Origin: Chrysaora quinquecirrha
Lineage: Eukaryota; Cnidaria; Scyphozoa; Semaeostomeae; Pelagiidae
DNA length: 64,000 nt
Reading direction: 5' to 3'
NCBI GenBank assembly: GCA_014526335.1
Contig: JACTAT010000042.1
Coordinates: 1,312,941 to 1,376,940, forward strand
Position 1 is the stretch's first letter, and each line of letters begins with the position of its first letter. Positions 46,590 to 56,720 of the stretch are shown here, piece after piece. The position numbers and the translations under genes are program-made. The notes beneath the pieces were generated by a model that saw only the letters and a list, made by a program, of their open reading frames with translations, was not told where the DNA came from and did not search any database.

Positions 46590-47515
46590 CATTTAATTTA
46601 ATTTTTTCATTTTATCATTTTTAGACACAAAATCTCATCAGCTTTTACAAATTAAATTGTAAGAATAAATATATATAACTAATAAATAAACTTTTAAAAT
46701 ATATGAGATTACAAGATTGCTGATCTTCCTGAGGATCGTGCTTGGGGAAGGATATTAATTATTGAGGAATTCCTTCAATCTCTTTTTAAAAGTGAAGACA
46801 TTGGAGCTTAAGCTTATTTGCAATGGAATTTCGTTCCATGCCTTTGCACCTGTATAGAAAAAGCTTGTTTTAGAGAACTCAAGATTGAGTCTTGGGATGT
46901 CTAAATCATGCTGATTCTTGTTTGGTATTTTGAAATCTGGGATCTGGTGATGAGTTTCCCTTTTAAGCTCTCCGGGCACAGGCCATTGAGGATTTTGTAG
47001 ATCATTAATGCCCTATCAAATTTGATTAAATTGGAAACTGAGAGCCAGTTGCAAGTCCAGCCATCTTTCAATCTGGAGCTCTCTATCAGCGTCCGTGCTT
47101 TGTTTTGAAGACACTGGAGATGATCAAGTTTGGTATTTGACAGACTGCCCCACAACTCGTCACTGTATCGCAAATGACTCTTGAGCAACGCCCTATACAC
47201 TTGGTCTAGTTTCGACTGTGGAAGAATGTTTCTTAATTTCTGCAGAGACGAGAGCGCAATTTTCATTCTACCTTTGAGCTTCTTATATTGCTCATTCCAT
47301 GTAAGGTTTGCGTCTACCATGGTTTCGAGATATTTTACTTTCTTGGCCCGTTTGATTGGCTCTTCGTTTATTTTTATCTCAATTGGTTCAGAGATACTGT
47401 TGGTTTGTCGTTTGTGACCAATTACCATGTACTCTGTTTTGTCAGTATTGAGACTTAACTTATTTTGTCTTAACCACTCTGCTATATTGTCAACCTCTGT
47501 TTTTCCTTCATTCTG
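46590..47515 (-). pseudogene. LINE 3' fragment inside the Mutator-like element
   Basis: On the minus strand, WLRQNKLSLNTDKTEYMVIG (RT thumb start, about 47420-47490), KVKYL, then LDQVYRALLKSHLRYSDELWG and LQCLQNKA (about 47110-47230) mark the C-terminal third of a CR1/L2-like RT. A frameshift near 46950 leads to GAKAWNEIPLQI and TFKKRLKEFLNN with a stop at about 46757. The AT-rich 3' UTR runs to about 46590. It is 5'-truncated at about 47515. It belongs to a different LINE copy and orientation from the plus-strand LINE outside the element. Confidence 0.85.
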
Positions 47516-47617
47516 CTACATTGTCAACCTATCCAATCCATAAGGGGTCATTGGGCATGAGGGGTTATGATGATGGGCGGTTTTCCGGGTTTTTCGACAC
47601 TTCGAGAGCGGTTTTAC

Positions 47618-47751
47618 CGAGAGGCAATTCACTCCTCAGAAAGGTGTACGAGATTTTTATGAAAACAAAAGGATCTCCAAGAGATTTTTGTGAAAACAAT
47701 AGGTTTTCTAGCAAAGGTGTACGAGGTTTTCAAAGAATGAATCGCCCCTCG
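47618..47751. mobile_element. hAT-like MITE, copy 2
   Basis: 134 bp with ends CGAGAGGCAATTCACTCCT.. and ..GAATCGCCCCTCG. A perfect 8-bp duplication GGTTTTAC stands on both sides (47610-47617, 47752-47759). Internally the phrase AAGGTGTACGAG(A/G)TTTT recurs in both orientations. Confidence 0.8.
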
Positions 47752-48040
47752 GGTTTTACGGTTTTACCTTCAAAAAGTACGGTTTTTCAATTTGTGATTT
47801 CGGTGTGTAAAAGAGTTTTAACATGTAGGCCAACTCTTCAACTATTGTGGCTAAAAAAAAAGTTTTCACGGTTTTCAAACCTCCCCCCTATGCCTCCATA
47901 ATGGAGTTTCGGAACCAACATGTTGATCTAAAGAATTTGGCGTTAAACAACAAATTCAGAATAAAAACAAAAAGGAAAGGCGAAAAAATTCAGAAAGCCC
48001 CTGGTTATTTATTTAAAAAAGGTACGCATAATGCTTATAC

Positions 48041-48179
48041 CGAGGGGCAATTCAATTCACTCCTTGAAAATCTCGTACACCTTTACTGGAAGTCCTATTG
48101 TTTTCTTGGAAATCCCTTGAAAGTCCTTTTGTTTGAATGAAAATCTCGTACGCCTTTTTGCAGAGTGAAATGCCCCTCG
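48041..48179. mobile_element. hAT-like MITE, copy 3
   Basis: 139 bp with ends CGAGGGGCAATTCA.. and ..AGTGAAATGCCCCTCG. A perfect 8-bp duplication GCTTATAC stands on both sides (48033-48040, 48180-48187). It is inserted in opposite orientation to copy 2, as judged from the inner sequence. Confidence 0.82.
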
Positions 48180-48561
48180 GCTTATACTGTAAATGGGAAT
48201 TTGTGGGAGAACGGCAACAACCAAATATCTTTATTGAAAATAGACTCCTCCTTTTGATCAGGAAGTCATATCAAGTCAGATACCTTCCCAGAGGGATGGC
48301 CGCTTTGATACTGACACGTGTTCCTATTGTGATAAGAAAAAAATGCGACATTGCGTAAAGAACAATACAAATCCCTTGACCTTAACACTTCGTTGTTAAG
48401 ATAGCAGGTCGTCTCAGGTCGTTTTAGCCTCGATTCCAAGTTTGACGGCTCGTTTCAGGTGGTTTCAGAAGTTTCAGGTGGTTTCAGGTGGTTTCAGGTG
48501 GTTTCAGCTCGTTTCAGGTCGTTTCAGGTCGCCTCACTGTTTATAAATTACGACAAAAAAG

Positions 48562-49212
48562 TTTGAGCTTAGGCCAAAAATGGGTGCTATTATAAATTTG
48601 CATTTACTTCTCAGAAAAGACGAGATCAACCACAGTCTCGAATTATGTGAATAAAAACTTTACATCCCAATTTCAAACTACTTTCAATGATCAACTTCAT
48701 TTTCACTAGAAAATGGCCCCTTCGAAAGTCACTTACCTGAGATCGTTTTCCACAAAATAATCTTCGACTTCTTCTCGCTAACTTCTTTTTCGAGTAAAAA
48801 TTTTACCGTGGCACAAAAGTTTAAACTATTTTGCTTTGAATAACTAAAAAAATTCGAGTAAACAGTCAAGAGAGCAGTTATTTCATCGCTGTTTTTTTAG
48901 TCAACTCGTGAAATATTTTCCAGTAAATTTTGAAGACACTGCTTCAAAGTTTTTGATAGTTTTTTAAGAAAAAATAACAAGCAAATCCTTCACTCTTTAT
49001 TTTAATTGAAAGTTAGTGAAATTTTCGAACATTTCCCGCCAAAGTCAAGTGCACAGAGGCTGCTGAGCCGCCATTGCTTTGTTATGTAAATTTTCTTGTT
49101 TCAACCCTAGGCCACTGTTTGCGCCATCTTAAGTCAGGCGTTTCCATACTTTTGTCCCCTTAGTGTACAGGAAAAGATCTAGGCAAAGCATATTTATAGG
49201 TTCACACCATGT
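48562..49212. other. Unassigned sequence between two LINE segments
   Basis: If 45907-46331 and 49213-50020 are one LINE copy, this stretch should hold about 150 codons upstream of the RT. No such frame is seen, so there is probably another insertion or a deletion. A GAGCCGCCATTG motif lies at about 49065. Confidence 0.35.
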
Positions 49213-50020
49213 TTGAGTAACATAGTTTATCCAGAAGTAGGTCATCTTCAAAAGATATGTGACAAGCAGAAACCAGGGAAAGGGTGTGGAGATGACAAAA
49301 TCATAACCAAAGAAGTAAAGGAACTGTGTGGAGAACTTAGTTTAGGTCTAAATGAGGTTTTAATTAAGAGTATTTCAATATGCACGTACCCATCACTATG
49401 GAAAACAAGCAAAGTTACAGCTGTTTTTAAGAAAGGTGCAACCAAAGAAAGAGAAAACTATAGACCGATTTCCCAACTTAGCATTCAAAGTAAAATTTGT
49501 GAAATCATAATTAGTGAAAATCTGGACAAACATATAAATAATTTTAACCTGTCCACACAAAATCAATGGGGATTTAAAAAAGGTTTAAATACAGAATCAA
49601 CTTTCCTATATTAAACTGAGACATGGAAGAAACACATCGAAGAGGGTAAAGTAGTGGGAGTCATCTTGGTAGACTTTCGAAAGGCCTTCGATACAGTCAA
49701 CCATACCATACTTGCTTATAAATTGAAAGCTATGGGTATTACAAGTGACTTTCTAAATCTGCTACAAGATTACTTAGCAAACAGAAATCAGTTTGCAAAA
49801 TGTGAAAGGAAAGCACTCAGATATTACCGTCATAGAAATTGGTTTTCCACAGGGCTCATTGCTTGGCCCAAGACTGTTTGCAATCTATGTAAACGATTTT
49901 CCATCCTAAACAAAGATTGGTGAAATTCACCTGTATGCTGACGACACCACAGCATTTGTTGTCTGCAACACCATTGATGATACAACAATTGCTCTTAACA
50001 TCCTAGCAAATGTTAAGATA
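49213..50020 (+). pseudogene. LINE reverse transcriptase core (CR1/L2-like)
   Basis: Plus-strand RT motifs come in order: KPGKGCGDDKI (RT motif 0/1), WKTSKVTAVFKKG, ENYRPISQLSIQSKICE, NQWGFKKG, a stop at about 49614, then VGVILVDFRKAFDTVNHTIL (motif A with catalytic Asp). A shifted frame follows with GSLLGPRLFAIYVND (motif B region, about 49853) and LYADDTT (motif C, about 49933-49953). The copy ends shortly afterwards near 50020. At least one stop and two frameshifts make it inactive. Confidence 0.88.
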
Positions 50021-50634
50021 AGGGCAGGGGGCAACTGCCAAGGGGGCAAGGAGGGGCAAGATGTGCCCTCGGTTACAACAATTAATTTTAAAATAGCTTT
50101 AAAGTTGTCTGATAAATATTGTAGAATTGTAGAATAGAAGAAAGGCAAGAAAGGACCATAATATATTGAATTCATTATTTGTTTTTGGGTCGAGGGAAAA
50201 TCGATGTGAAACTGTCGCCCGTAATTTTTCAAAAATTAATGAACAGAGAAAATCTTTTTTCGAAAACCAAAAGCATCTTATTACTCAACTTTATGACTTT
50301 GCCTCTCATTGGAGACTTTCAACTCATGCAGTATTACATAGAGTACTTCATGGGGAATCGAATGGTACCAAGATTTAGGTCAATGCTGTAGCTTCGGGAA
50401 GAAAATAAACATTTGCATCGAACTCGTTTGGGATTTTTTTGCCCAAAGGGAAATTTGGGCCTAAGTGGAAAGTATAAAATCTTGATTTATTTGCAAATAA
50501 CTAATTCAGTACAGGCAAGTGAGCAATTAGTTTCACTCGGCCGTGCTGATTGTCAACAAACTAAATTGATGCCATTAAGGGGGCGGCTGCTATGAGGCAT
50601 TGTCCTCTGGGGGTAAAAAAATAATTAAAATTTC
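50021..50634. other. Unassigned sequence
   Basis: Two overlapping plus frames (50166-50391) cover the same DNA in different phases. Neither resembles a known protein. Confidence 0.35.
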
Positions 50635-51730
50635 AGGACCAGGACCCAGGACCAGGACCTAGGACCCAGGACCAGGACCAAAAAAGAGGACCCAGGACCA
50701 GGGATCCAGGACCAGGACCCGAAAGGAGGACCCAGTGACAAGACCCAGGACAAGCAATCCTGCTTATGGCTACGTCCTTGCTCTTTTGAAGTTCTGCCAT
50801 AAAAATGTGGCTGTATGCTACAAGTGCAATGGAAAATTTTTTGAGAATGGATACCCCAACCTTCCACAAGATATGATTGAGGCATCTAAGACCCAACGAC
50901 AGCATTATGCTAAGGTAGCACGTGAGTACAAAACTTCGAGCGAATTCTCAAAGGTGTACTTTTATTTTAATTACGCATGTATTTGGTTTTATAACTGCAT
51001 GTCTTCACTGAGCATGGTTATAGTTCCAGAGGAGCTACGTCAACATTTGCTGCCAGTCCATCTACGATTTCTCCATCAATGTAGAATTCACTAGATTTGG
51101 TTCAGTTGAATAAGGACAAAGAACAAAGACCGACTTTTTTTCGATCTAGAAGACCGTTCATGTTAATTTTGTTATGTCAATGTTACTGTTATGTTTTGTT
51201 ATTGAAAAAATTAAGAAAAGATTGATTGATTGGCTCTCTTCATCATTCCTTGTCTTCCTCGTTTATTGGTTGTTTCAATGTTTGCATCTTAAAGGACCAC
51301 TTAAAATACTGTTGGGACAGTACAATCTTCCGTGTATTGACTTAAGTGTTGGATATATGCACGAGAACAATTTACAAGCACGTGCGTATTAGATCAGATC
51401 CTTCAACAAGAAAAATGGGTAAAGAAACCCGTGCACAAACTACACTCCAATAGGTCCTCTTCATGGGTCCTGGTCCTTGGTCCTCTTTATAGGTCCTGGT
51501 CCTGAGTCTTCCTTGTGGGTCCTGGTCCTGGGTCCTCCTTTTGGGTCCTGGTCCTGGGTCCTATGTCCTGGTCCTGGGTCCTCCTTATGGGTCCTGGTCC
51601 TAGGTCCTGGTCCTGGGTCCTGGTCCTGGGTCCTGCATTTATAAAGGCATAGTCCTAGGGTCCTCGAAGATGGTCAAGCGGGCCTTTTAATTCCGTTAGC
51701 CAAATATGGCGGTCCTGGTCCTGGGTCCTG
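50635..51730. mobile_element. Element with inverted GGACCCAGGACC arrays around a cysteine-rich ORF
   Basis: The left array (50635-50752) is made of GGACC(C)AGGACCA units. The right array (51451-51730) is its reverse complement, GGTCCTGGTCCTGGGTCC, with one break at about 51650-51708. The centre (50753-51450) holds the ORF described next. The design matches the elements at 1539 and 3276. No convincing target duplication: the flanks share only AAATTA-like bases. Confidence 0.65.
50753..51094 (+). CDS. Cysteine-rich ORF between the inverted arrays
   Basis: After the left array the plus frame reads ALLKFCHKNVAVCYKCNGKF (a CxxxxxxCxxC cluster), then GYPNLPQDMIEASK, a YKTSSEFSKVYFYFNYAC block and PEELRQHLLPVHLRFLHQ, ending at 51094. 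The Cys cluster plus the closing YF(x)(x)N(x)xC looks like a zinc-binding domain that I associate with C-terminal regions of transposon-related genes in invertebrates. The family name is not certain. The start is inside the array, so the true N-terminus is unknown; an internal exon or captured fragment is likely. The rest of the protein is absent. Confidence 0.45.
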   Translation, partial: SNPAYGYVLALLKFCHKNVAVCYKCNGKFFENGYPNLPQDMIEASKTQRQHYAKVAREYKTSSEFSKVYFYFNYACIWFYNCMSSLSMVIVPEELRQHLLPVHLRFLHQCRIH

Positions 51731-51763
51731 CGCGCCTAAATTATTGGTACGGGGAAGCGGAAG

Positions 51764-52130
51764 TGTTCGCATACAAGTTAGTCAATATTCATTACTACCG
51801 CTATAATCTATGTAGGTAGGCTAACGGTGGCCTACAATCTTGGACAAAATATTTGGAACAAGGCATTTTCTCTAAGAAATATGGCCTATTCCATTGATTT
51901 TCTACTTCCATAACTCAAATTCTTCCCCCTTTTACCCCCAAAACAATGTTGGTAGTAGAGCAAGACAACTTTTGTATGAAACAACATTGTAACAGGGGAG
52001 AGGGGGGAATCAATTGATAATAGCAACACAATTTTACGCAGTTCCATAAAGGGAATAAGATATAACCTTTATATATTATGGTTACCCGTTGTTACCCGAT
52101 GGTTACCCGTACGTTCTCAACTCTATGGTA
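51764..52130. repeat. 367-bp direct repeat, copy 1
   Basis: From GTTCGCATACAAGTTAGTC to CTCAACTCTATGGTA. It is nearly identical to 54949-55306 apart from short gaps (AAATATGG versus GTATGG; one missing ATAACC). It contains the CTACAATCTTGGAC motif that also ends the MITE at 52331-52551, and triplicated GGTTACCCG near its end. Confidence 0.88.
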
Positions 52131-52330
52131 TGTTTGCATTAAGAGAAACCCATTGCCGAACATAGCAGCATCATAAATTAAGGGTGTAGCTTCTGGGCGT
52201 GTAATTTTTCGACTTTCACTGGACTCACATTATATTGTATGCTTTTTGAGCATTGAAGAGGAATTTAAGTGAGAAATCGATATATTGTAGCATATTTTTG
52301 AAAATTCACACGTCTTTTCAAAAATTTGTT

Positions 52331-52551
52331 ATACAGGCAATCTTGCACAAAATATTTGGAACAAAGCATTTTCTCTAAGGAATATGGCATATTCCATAAC
52401 TCAAGTTCTTCCCCCTTTTACTGCCAAAACAATGTTGGTAGTAGAGCAAGCCAACTTTTGTATGAAACAACATTGTAACCGGGGAAAGGGGGATGAAAAG
52501 ATAAGAGCAACACTATTTTAGGCCGTTTCAATATATTTTGTCCAAGATTGT
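52331..52551. mobile_element. MITE with ACAATCTTGGACAAAATAT ends
   Basis: The left end CAATCTTGCACAAAATATTT and the right end ATATTTTGTCCAAGATTGTAG are inverted repeats. The interior is shared with 51834-52060 and 55018-55230, so these 367-bp repeats contain a related element. No coding capacity. Confidence 0.65.
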
Positions 52552-53149
52552 AGATGCCTTTATTAAAAAAAAGTTTTTCATAACATACATCAGACATTAA
52601 ATTCTTTTTATTTTTATTTTCTGTATTGAATATTGAGATCATCATTTATTAGCGCGTGCAGACAGAGGAGAAAAAATCGATATATCTTTTGTACAGCATG
52701 ATGATATATATTCATAGTTCATAATGTTGACTTTTACAACAACACTTTGGTTTGCAAGCATTGAAAGAAGAGTTTCAAGTTTTTTATCCATGTTTCCTTC
52801 ATTTATGAGCATGATTATTATATAAAACTTAAAACTATAACTATCTATCATTAACTATCTATCATTTGACTTCTATTTGTCACTAGAATCTTAAGAGTGA
52901 TTCATATCAAGATTTGTTAGTGAGTCAAAACGACCTCTCTCTCTACCAGATCTGCGGCACTCATATGCATTAGTGCCATTTTGGATTAGATTTTGAGGTC
53001 CAGAGCGACAAGACAGTGGGGGCACGACACTGTCTGTCTTCTCTTAGAGCGTAAGGCGTTGTTTAGGTGAAGCTCTTGCACCAAACTAACAACAGTCATC
53101 ATCGAAATCGATGGACAGCCGAAGAAGAAGAAGATTTTTGCATAACCAT
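52552..53149. other. Sequence upstream of the Penelope-like fragment
   Basis: AT-rich. From about 52920 to 53130 (GACCTCTCTCTCTACC.. to GCCGAAGAAGAAGAAG) it may be part of the Penelope-like element, but no frame supports it. Confidence 0.35.
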
Positions 53150-53870
53150 ATAATACAGGTTCTAATTCAGACTCCTTTCCTCAACACATTAGCTTGACGT
53201 CACTCACTTTAACAATCAACAAAAACATCTCCACAGACCTCTACATAAAGCCTACTGACACCCATCAATGTCTTCTCCACTCCTCTGCGCATGCTAAACA
53301 TACCAAAAACTCAATACCATACAGCCTTGCCTTACGCCTACGACGCATCTGCTCTGACGATACGACCTTTACTTTTGCTCCGCCATTTCCTCGTAATTTT
53401 TCTTTTAACTATGTTCCCCTGAAACCATATCATGTTTGAAAAAATAAGAATGCTTTAAGAATATTTTCAGGCTCAAAACGAAAATTTCTTAAGAATATTG
53501 AGGCTGGGCAAAATTTATAGTATTCTTATAAAAAAAAGAGTGTACCTTACGAACAGAGGCTACCGACGTAGACATGTACGGGATGAAATACGGAAAGCTT
53601 CTGGTATCACTAGACAAGACAGCCTTAAGACAAAGAACAAACTACAGGACAACAGGACTCCATTTGTAGTAATCTACCATCCAGGGTTACCTTAATTGGG
53701 CCAAATACTTACACCACAGTATATTACAGAATTTGACGACTGCAGGGGAGCTTCCCTTCAACCACCAGTACTTAGCTACCGAAGGATGAAAGACCTAAGG
53801 GATCACCTAGTACGTGCAAAGATAAAAAAAGACGTTTTGGTGGCCACGCCCTTCAGTCTCTGGGAGAATG
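53150..53870 (+). pseudogene. Penelope-like element fragment (RT C-terminal region)
   Basis: The plus-strand translation includes LTLTINKNISTDLYIKPTDT and a H(Q)CLLHSSAHAKH stretch followed by SIPYSLALRLRRICS, the conserved block after the RT active site of Penelope-like elements. A shifted frame continues with YLTNRGYRRRHVRDEIRKAS, RTPFVV.YHPGLP and then, past a stop at 53693-53695, LSYRRMKDLRDHLVRAKIK. This is the spacer before the GIY-YIG endonuclease. The endonuclease itself is missing. Frameshifts near 53400-53500 and the stop make it dead. Both ends are truncated. Confidence 0.8.
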
Positions 53871-54948
53871 AAGACTACGTCCTAATTTCTAATTTCTTAA
53901 TACCTTTGATATCTTAAAGATACAGGTATTTTACTACGTCGTTTCATAGAAAAATAACTACAGTTTAAACAATCGATAGCAAAGAATAAAATAACTCGAC
54001 TGATGAAGAAATTAAAAGCAATGCAAAGTTTTGTAAAAATCAACCTTAAAGCGTGTAAACCCGAAAACTGCGAAAAACGCGCATACAGGGACGTTCAACC
54101 AAACGTTCTCTGACTCAAGATCTGCACCGGCATCCGCCATGTTGGTTATTGCGAAATTCTTAGAAATTCTTTGCCTTGTACCCAAGCGTGAAATGATTGA
54201 CAGCTTGGAGTTGACAGATCGAGATTTCGACTTTCCTGATTGGCTTGCTACAGTCAAGCTCTTTCGTGATTGGTTTGCTACCCTCGCCTCAAAATTTGCT
54301 CACTATGTGAGCAGTGATAACAACCGCGCCATTGTTCTACTGCAAAATTCCAATTGGCTTGCTACAATTGAAGCATTTATTTCATTGGTTTGCTACGTTC
54401 TAATTTAAATTCACTGTCATTCCCGCGACATTTGGTACACACGTCGCAAAGTTATATTGGGCGGTTATCGGCTTGCGTTTGGAGGCTGGAAAGTCTAAAC
54501 TCATATTACACCAATGAAGAAATCAAGATATATTTGTCCAATCAAAATTTAGAATAACAGGAAAATGACAAAATCCTAAATACAATAGTTTCACGCAAAT
54601 ACTTAGTAGTTTGAGTTAACATAACATGAATCAGTTTCCTCGTCTCAATCTGAATACAAGGCTATTACGCATTTACTCCACCACACAGGAATAGGAAGAA
54701 AATATTTTAATCTTTGAATAGTAAATCTACATTGCAGTATTGAAATGAATGAACCTAAGGAAAACACTGAAATCTATATGCATAGCTGAGAAAACATGAT
54801 AAGTAAAAGCAAGCATGCGGGGTTTTCCCAACAGACTATAGGGTAACTAGTCAAAGTTTGTGTAGGTGCTTAGGGGTCAGTTAACTTCAATAATAAACCC
54901 CCGAAAGCCCGGTGGGCGCACTTGCCAGAAAATAGGGTCACTCGTCAT

Positions 54949-55306
54949 TGTTCGGATACAAGTTAGTCAATATTCATTACTACCGCTATTATCTATGTAG
55001 GTAGGCTAACGGTGGCCTACAATCTTGGACAAAATATTTGGAACAAGGCATTTTCTCTAAGGTATGGCCTATTCCATTGATTTTCTACTTCCATAACTCA
55101 AATTCTTCCCCCTTTTACCCCCAAAACAATGTTTGTAGTAGAGCAAGACAACTTTTGTATGAAACAACATTGTAACAGGGGAGAGGGGGGAATCAATAGA
55201 TAATAGCAACGCAATTTTACGCAGTTCCATAAAGGGAATAAGATTTATATATTATGGTTACCCGTGGTTACCCGATGGTTACCCGTACGTTCTCAACTCT
55301 ATGGTA
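54949..55306. repeat. Direct repeat, copy 2 (358 bp)
   Basis: Near-identical second copy of 51764-52130, same orientation, 3.2 kb away. It sits inside the insertion in the left arm of the inverted duplication. Confidence 0.88.
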
Positions 55307-55379
55307 AGACAAGGGCAAGCTGTTTGTCAAGAGCCCAGACGTAGAGAAAAGCCTTTGTAATGAATTTCTGCTTCAGGAG

Positions 55380-55690
55380 GGGGGCTTGGGATTTCACGGG
55401 TTGCGGGTTTGGCCGATTTCGGCCTCGGGTTTTCGGGTTTTCTTAAAAAATCGTGCGGGTTTTCGGGTCAAGTTTATTTAACGGGCAACGGGTTTTGCCA
55501 TTTTTCTAGTCCGGGTTTCGGGTATTGTAGTAAAAATGTGCAGGTTTTCAGTTTTTCAACCTGAAAAAGGATGTCAATTGGTAAACTTCTAAAAACAGTT
55601 GTCGAAACTTAGGTCATCCAGGTTTTCGGGTTTGTCCCAATTTTCTTACGGGTTTTTGGGTTTTGATACCCCCGAAAGCCCCCCTCCTTC
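55380..55690. repeat. CGGGTTTT-rich degenerate repeat
   Basis: About 300 bp with a dozen irregular copies of CGGGTTTTCGGGTTT-like units, broken by other sequence. No inverted partner array is seen nearby, unlike the elements at 1539, 3276 and 50635. Confidence 0.7.
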
Positions 55691-56365
55691 AGAATCGAAA
55701 TCAAGGCCGAACGTGTGGAATCATCATGCCATTCCCCCGTCCAACATAGGCAGGTAGCAGAATAATCAATAGATTCAAAGTTGACTCAAAAATAAAATCT
55801 ATCAAGAGGAATGTGTAAAAAATCTACAATAACTAAGCACTATTTACAGAAAACAAACTAGAACGAGTTCACCTGAATCCCAAGTCAGCATAGTCCATTT
55901 CTTTTATCAGCAGTACTTATATACGAGTTAAACAATAAAGATTCAAAATCAGCAATAATCCAATGTTAAAACTTGAGTGTCCTCTAACGAGATAAACGAA
56001 TTCAGTAAATCCAACAAGTTGCACGCGAGAGTTCAGTTCCAATAATGATTAAGGTTCCATATCGTGAGTTTATGTCTTCTACTTGGATTCACAGAGGCGG
56101 ATCCAGATAGTAGCAACCGTAGCAGATGCTACAGTCAGATTTTCAAGAGTAAAATTTGCATACTGCTTTGGATAAGTTGCTGTTAGAAGTTTGTAATAAG
56201 TAAAATATATCTACTCTTTTGAAACCCTTTACTTAAATTTTGAAGCCATGAAATGTCCCATTTTCTCTTCTCGTCATTTCGTTGGTCGACAAGCAACTTT
56301 TTCAAACCAAGCGGAGTGAGGGTACAAGGCTAAAATCTACGTCTGGGCTCTTGACAAACAGCTGG
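55691..56365. other. Interior of the inverted duplication, unassigned
   Basis: AT-rich and without a recognisable gene. Confidence 0.35.
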
Positions 56366-56465
56366 CCCTTTTCTAGCCTCCAAACGCAAGCCGATAACCG
56401 TCCAATATAACTTTGCGGCTTGTGTACCAAGAGTCGAGGGAATGATAGTAAATTTAAATTAGAAC

Positions 56466-56623
56466 GTAGCAAAGCAATGAAATAAATGCTTCAACCGTAG
56501 CAAGCCAATTAGAATTTCGCAGTAGAACAATGGCGCTGTTGTTATCACTGCTCACACATTCCGCAAATTTTGAGGCGAGGGTAGCAAACCAATCACGACA
56601 GAGCTTGACTGTAGCAAGCCAAT
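56466..56623 (+). promoter_or_regulatory. Cluster of four GTAGCAA(G/A)CCAAT motifs upstream of a start codon
   Basis: The motif lies at 56466-56478 (AAGCAAT variant), 56497-56509, 56581-56593 and 56611-56623, arranged as two pairs about 30 bp apart. Three contain a perfect CCAAT box. The ATG of the next frame is about 100 bp downstream. The mirrored arm (54230-54400) has the same four sites on the other strand. CCAAT boxes at this distance are typical of TATA-less animal promoters; activity is inferred. Confidence 0.45.
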
Positions 56624-56720
56624 CAGGAAAGTCGAAATCTCGATCTGTCAACTCCTTGCTGTCAATCATTTCACGCAAGGGTACAAGGCAAAGAATTTCT
56701 AAGAATTTTGCAATAACCAA

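Larger units (their letters stand above)
46332..48552. mobile_element. Mutator-like (MULE-type) element with 9-bp target duplication
   Basis: Both ends start CGTAATTTATAAACAGTGAG inward. Terminal inverted repeats are long: left about 212 bp (46332-46543), right about 258 bp (48295-48552), highly similar. The right arm has extra CCACCTGAAA units. A perfect 9-bp duplication ACAAAAAAG flanks it (46323-46331, 48553-48561). Long terminal repeats plus a 9-bp duplication are the marks of the Mutator superfamily. No transposase is inside. The interior is a minus-strand LINE fragment and two hAT-like MITEs, so it is a non-autonomous carrier. It interrupts a LINE. Confidence 0.88.
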
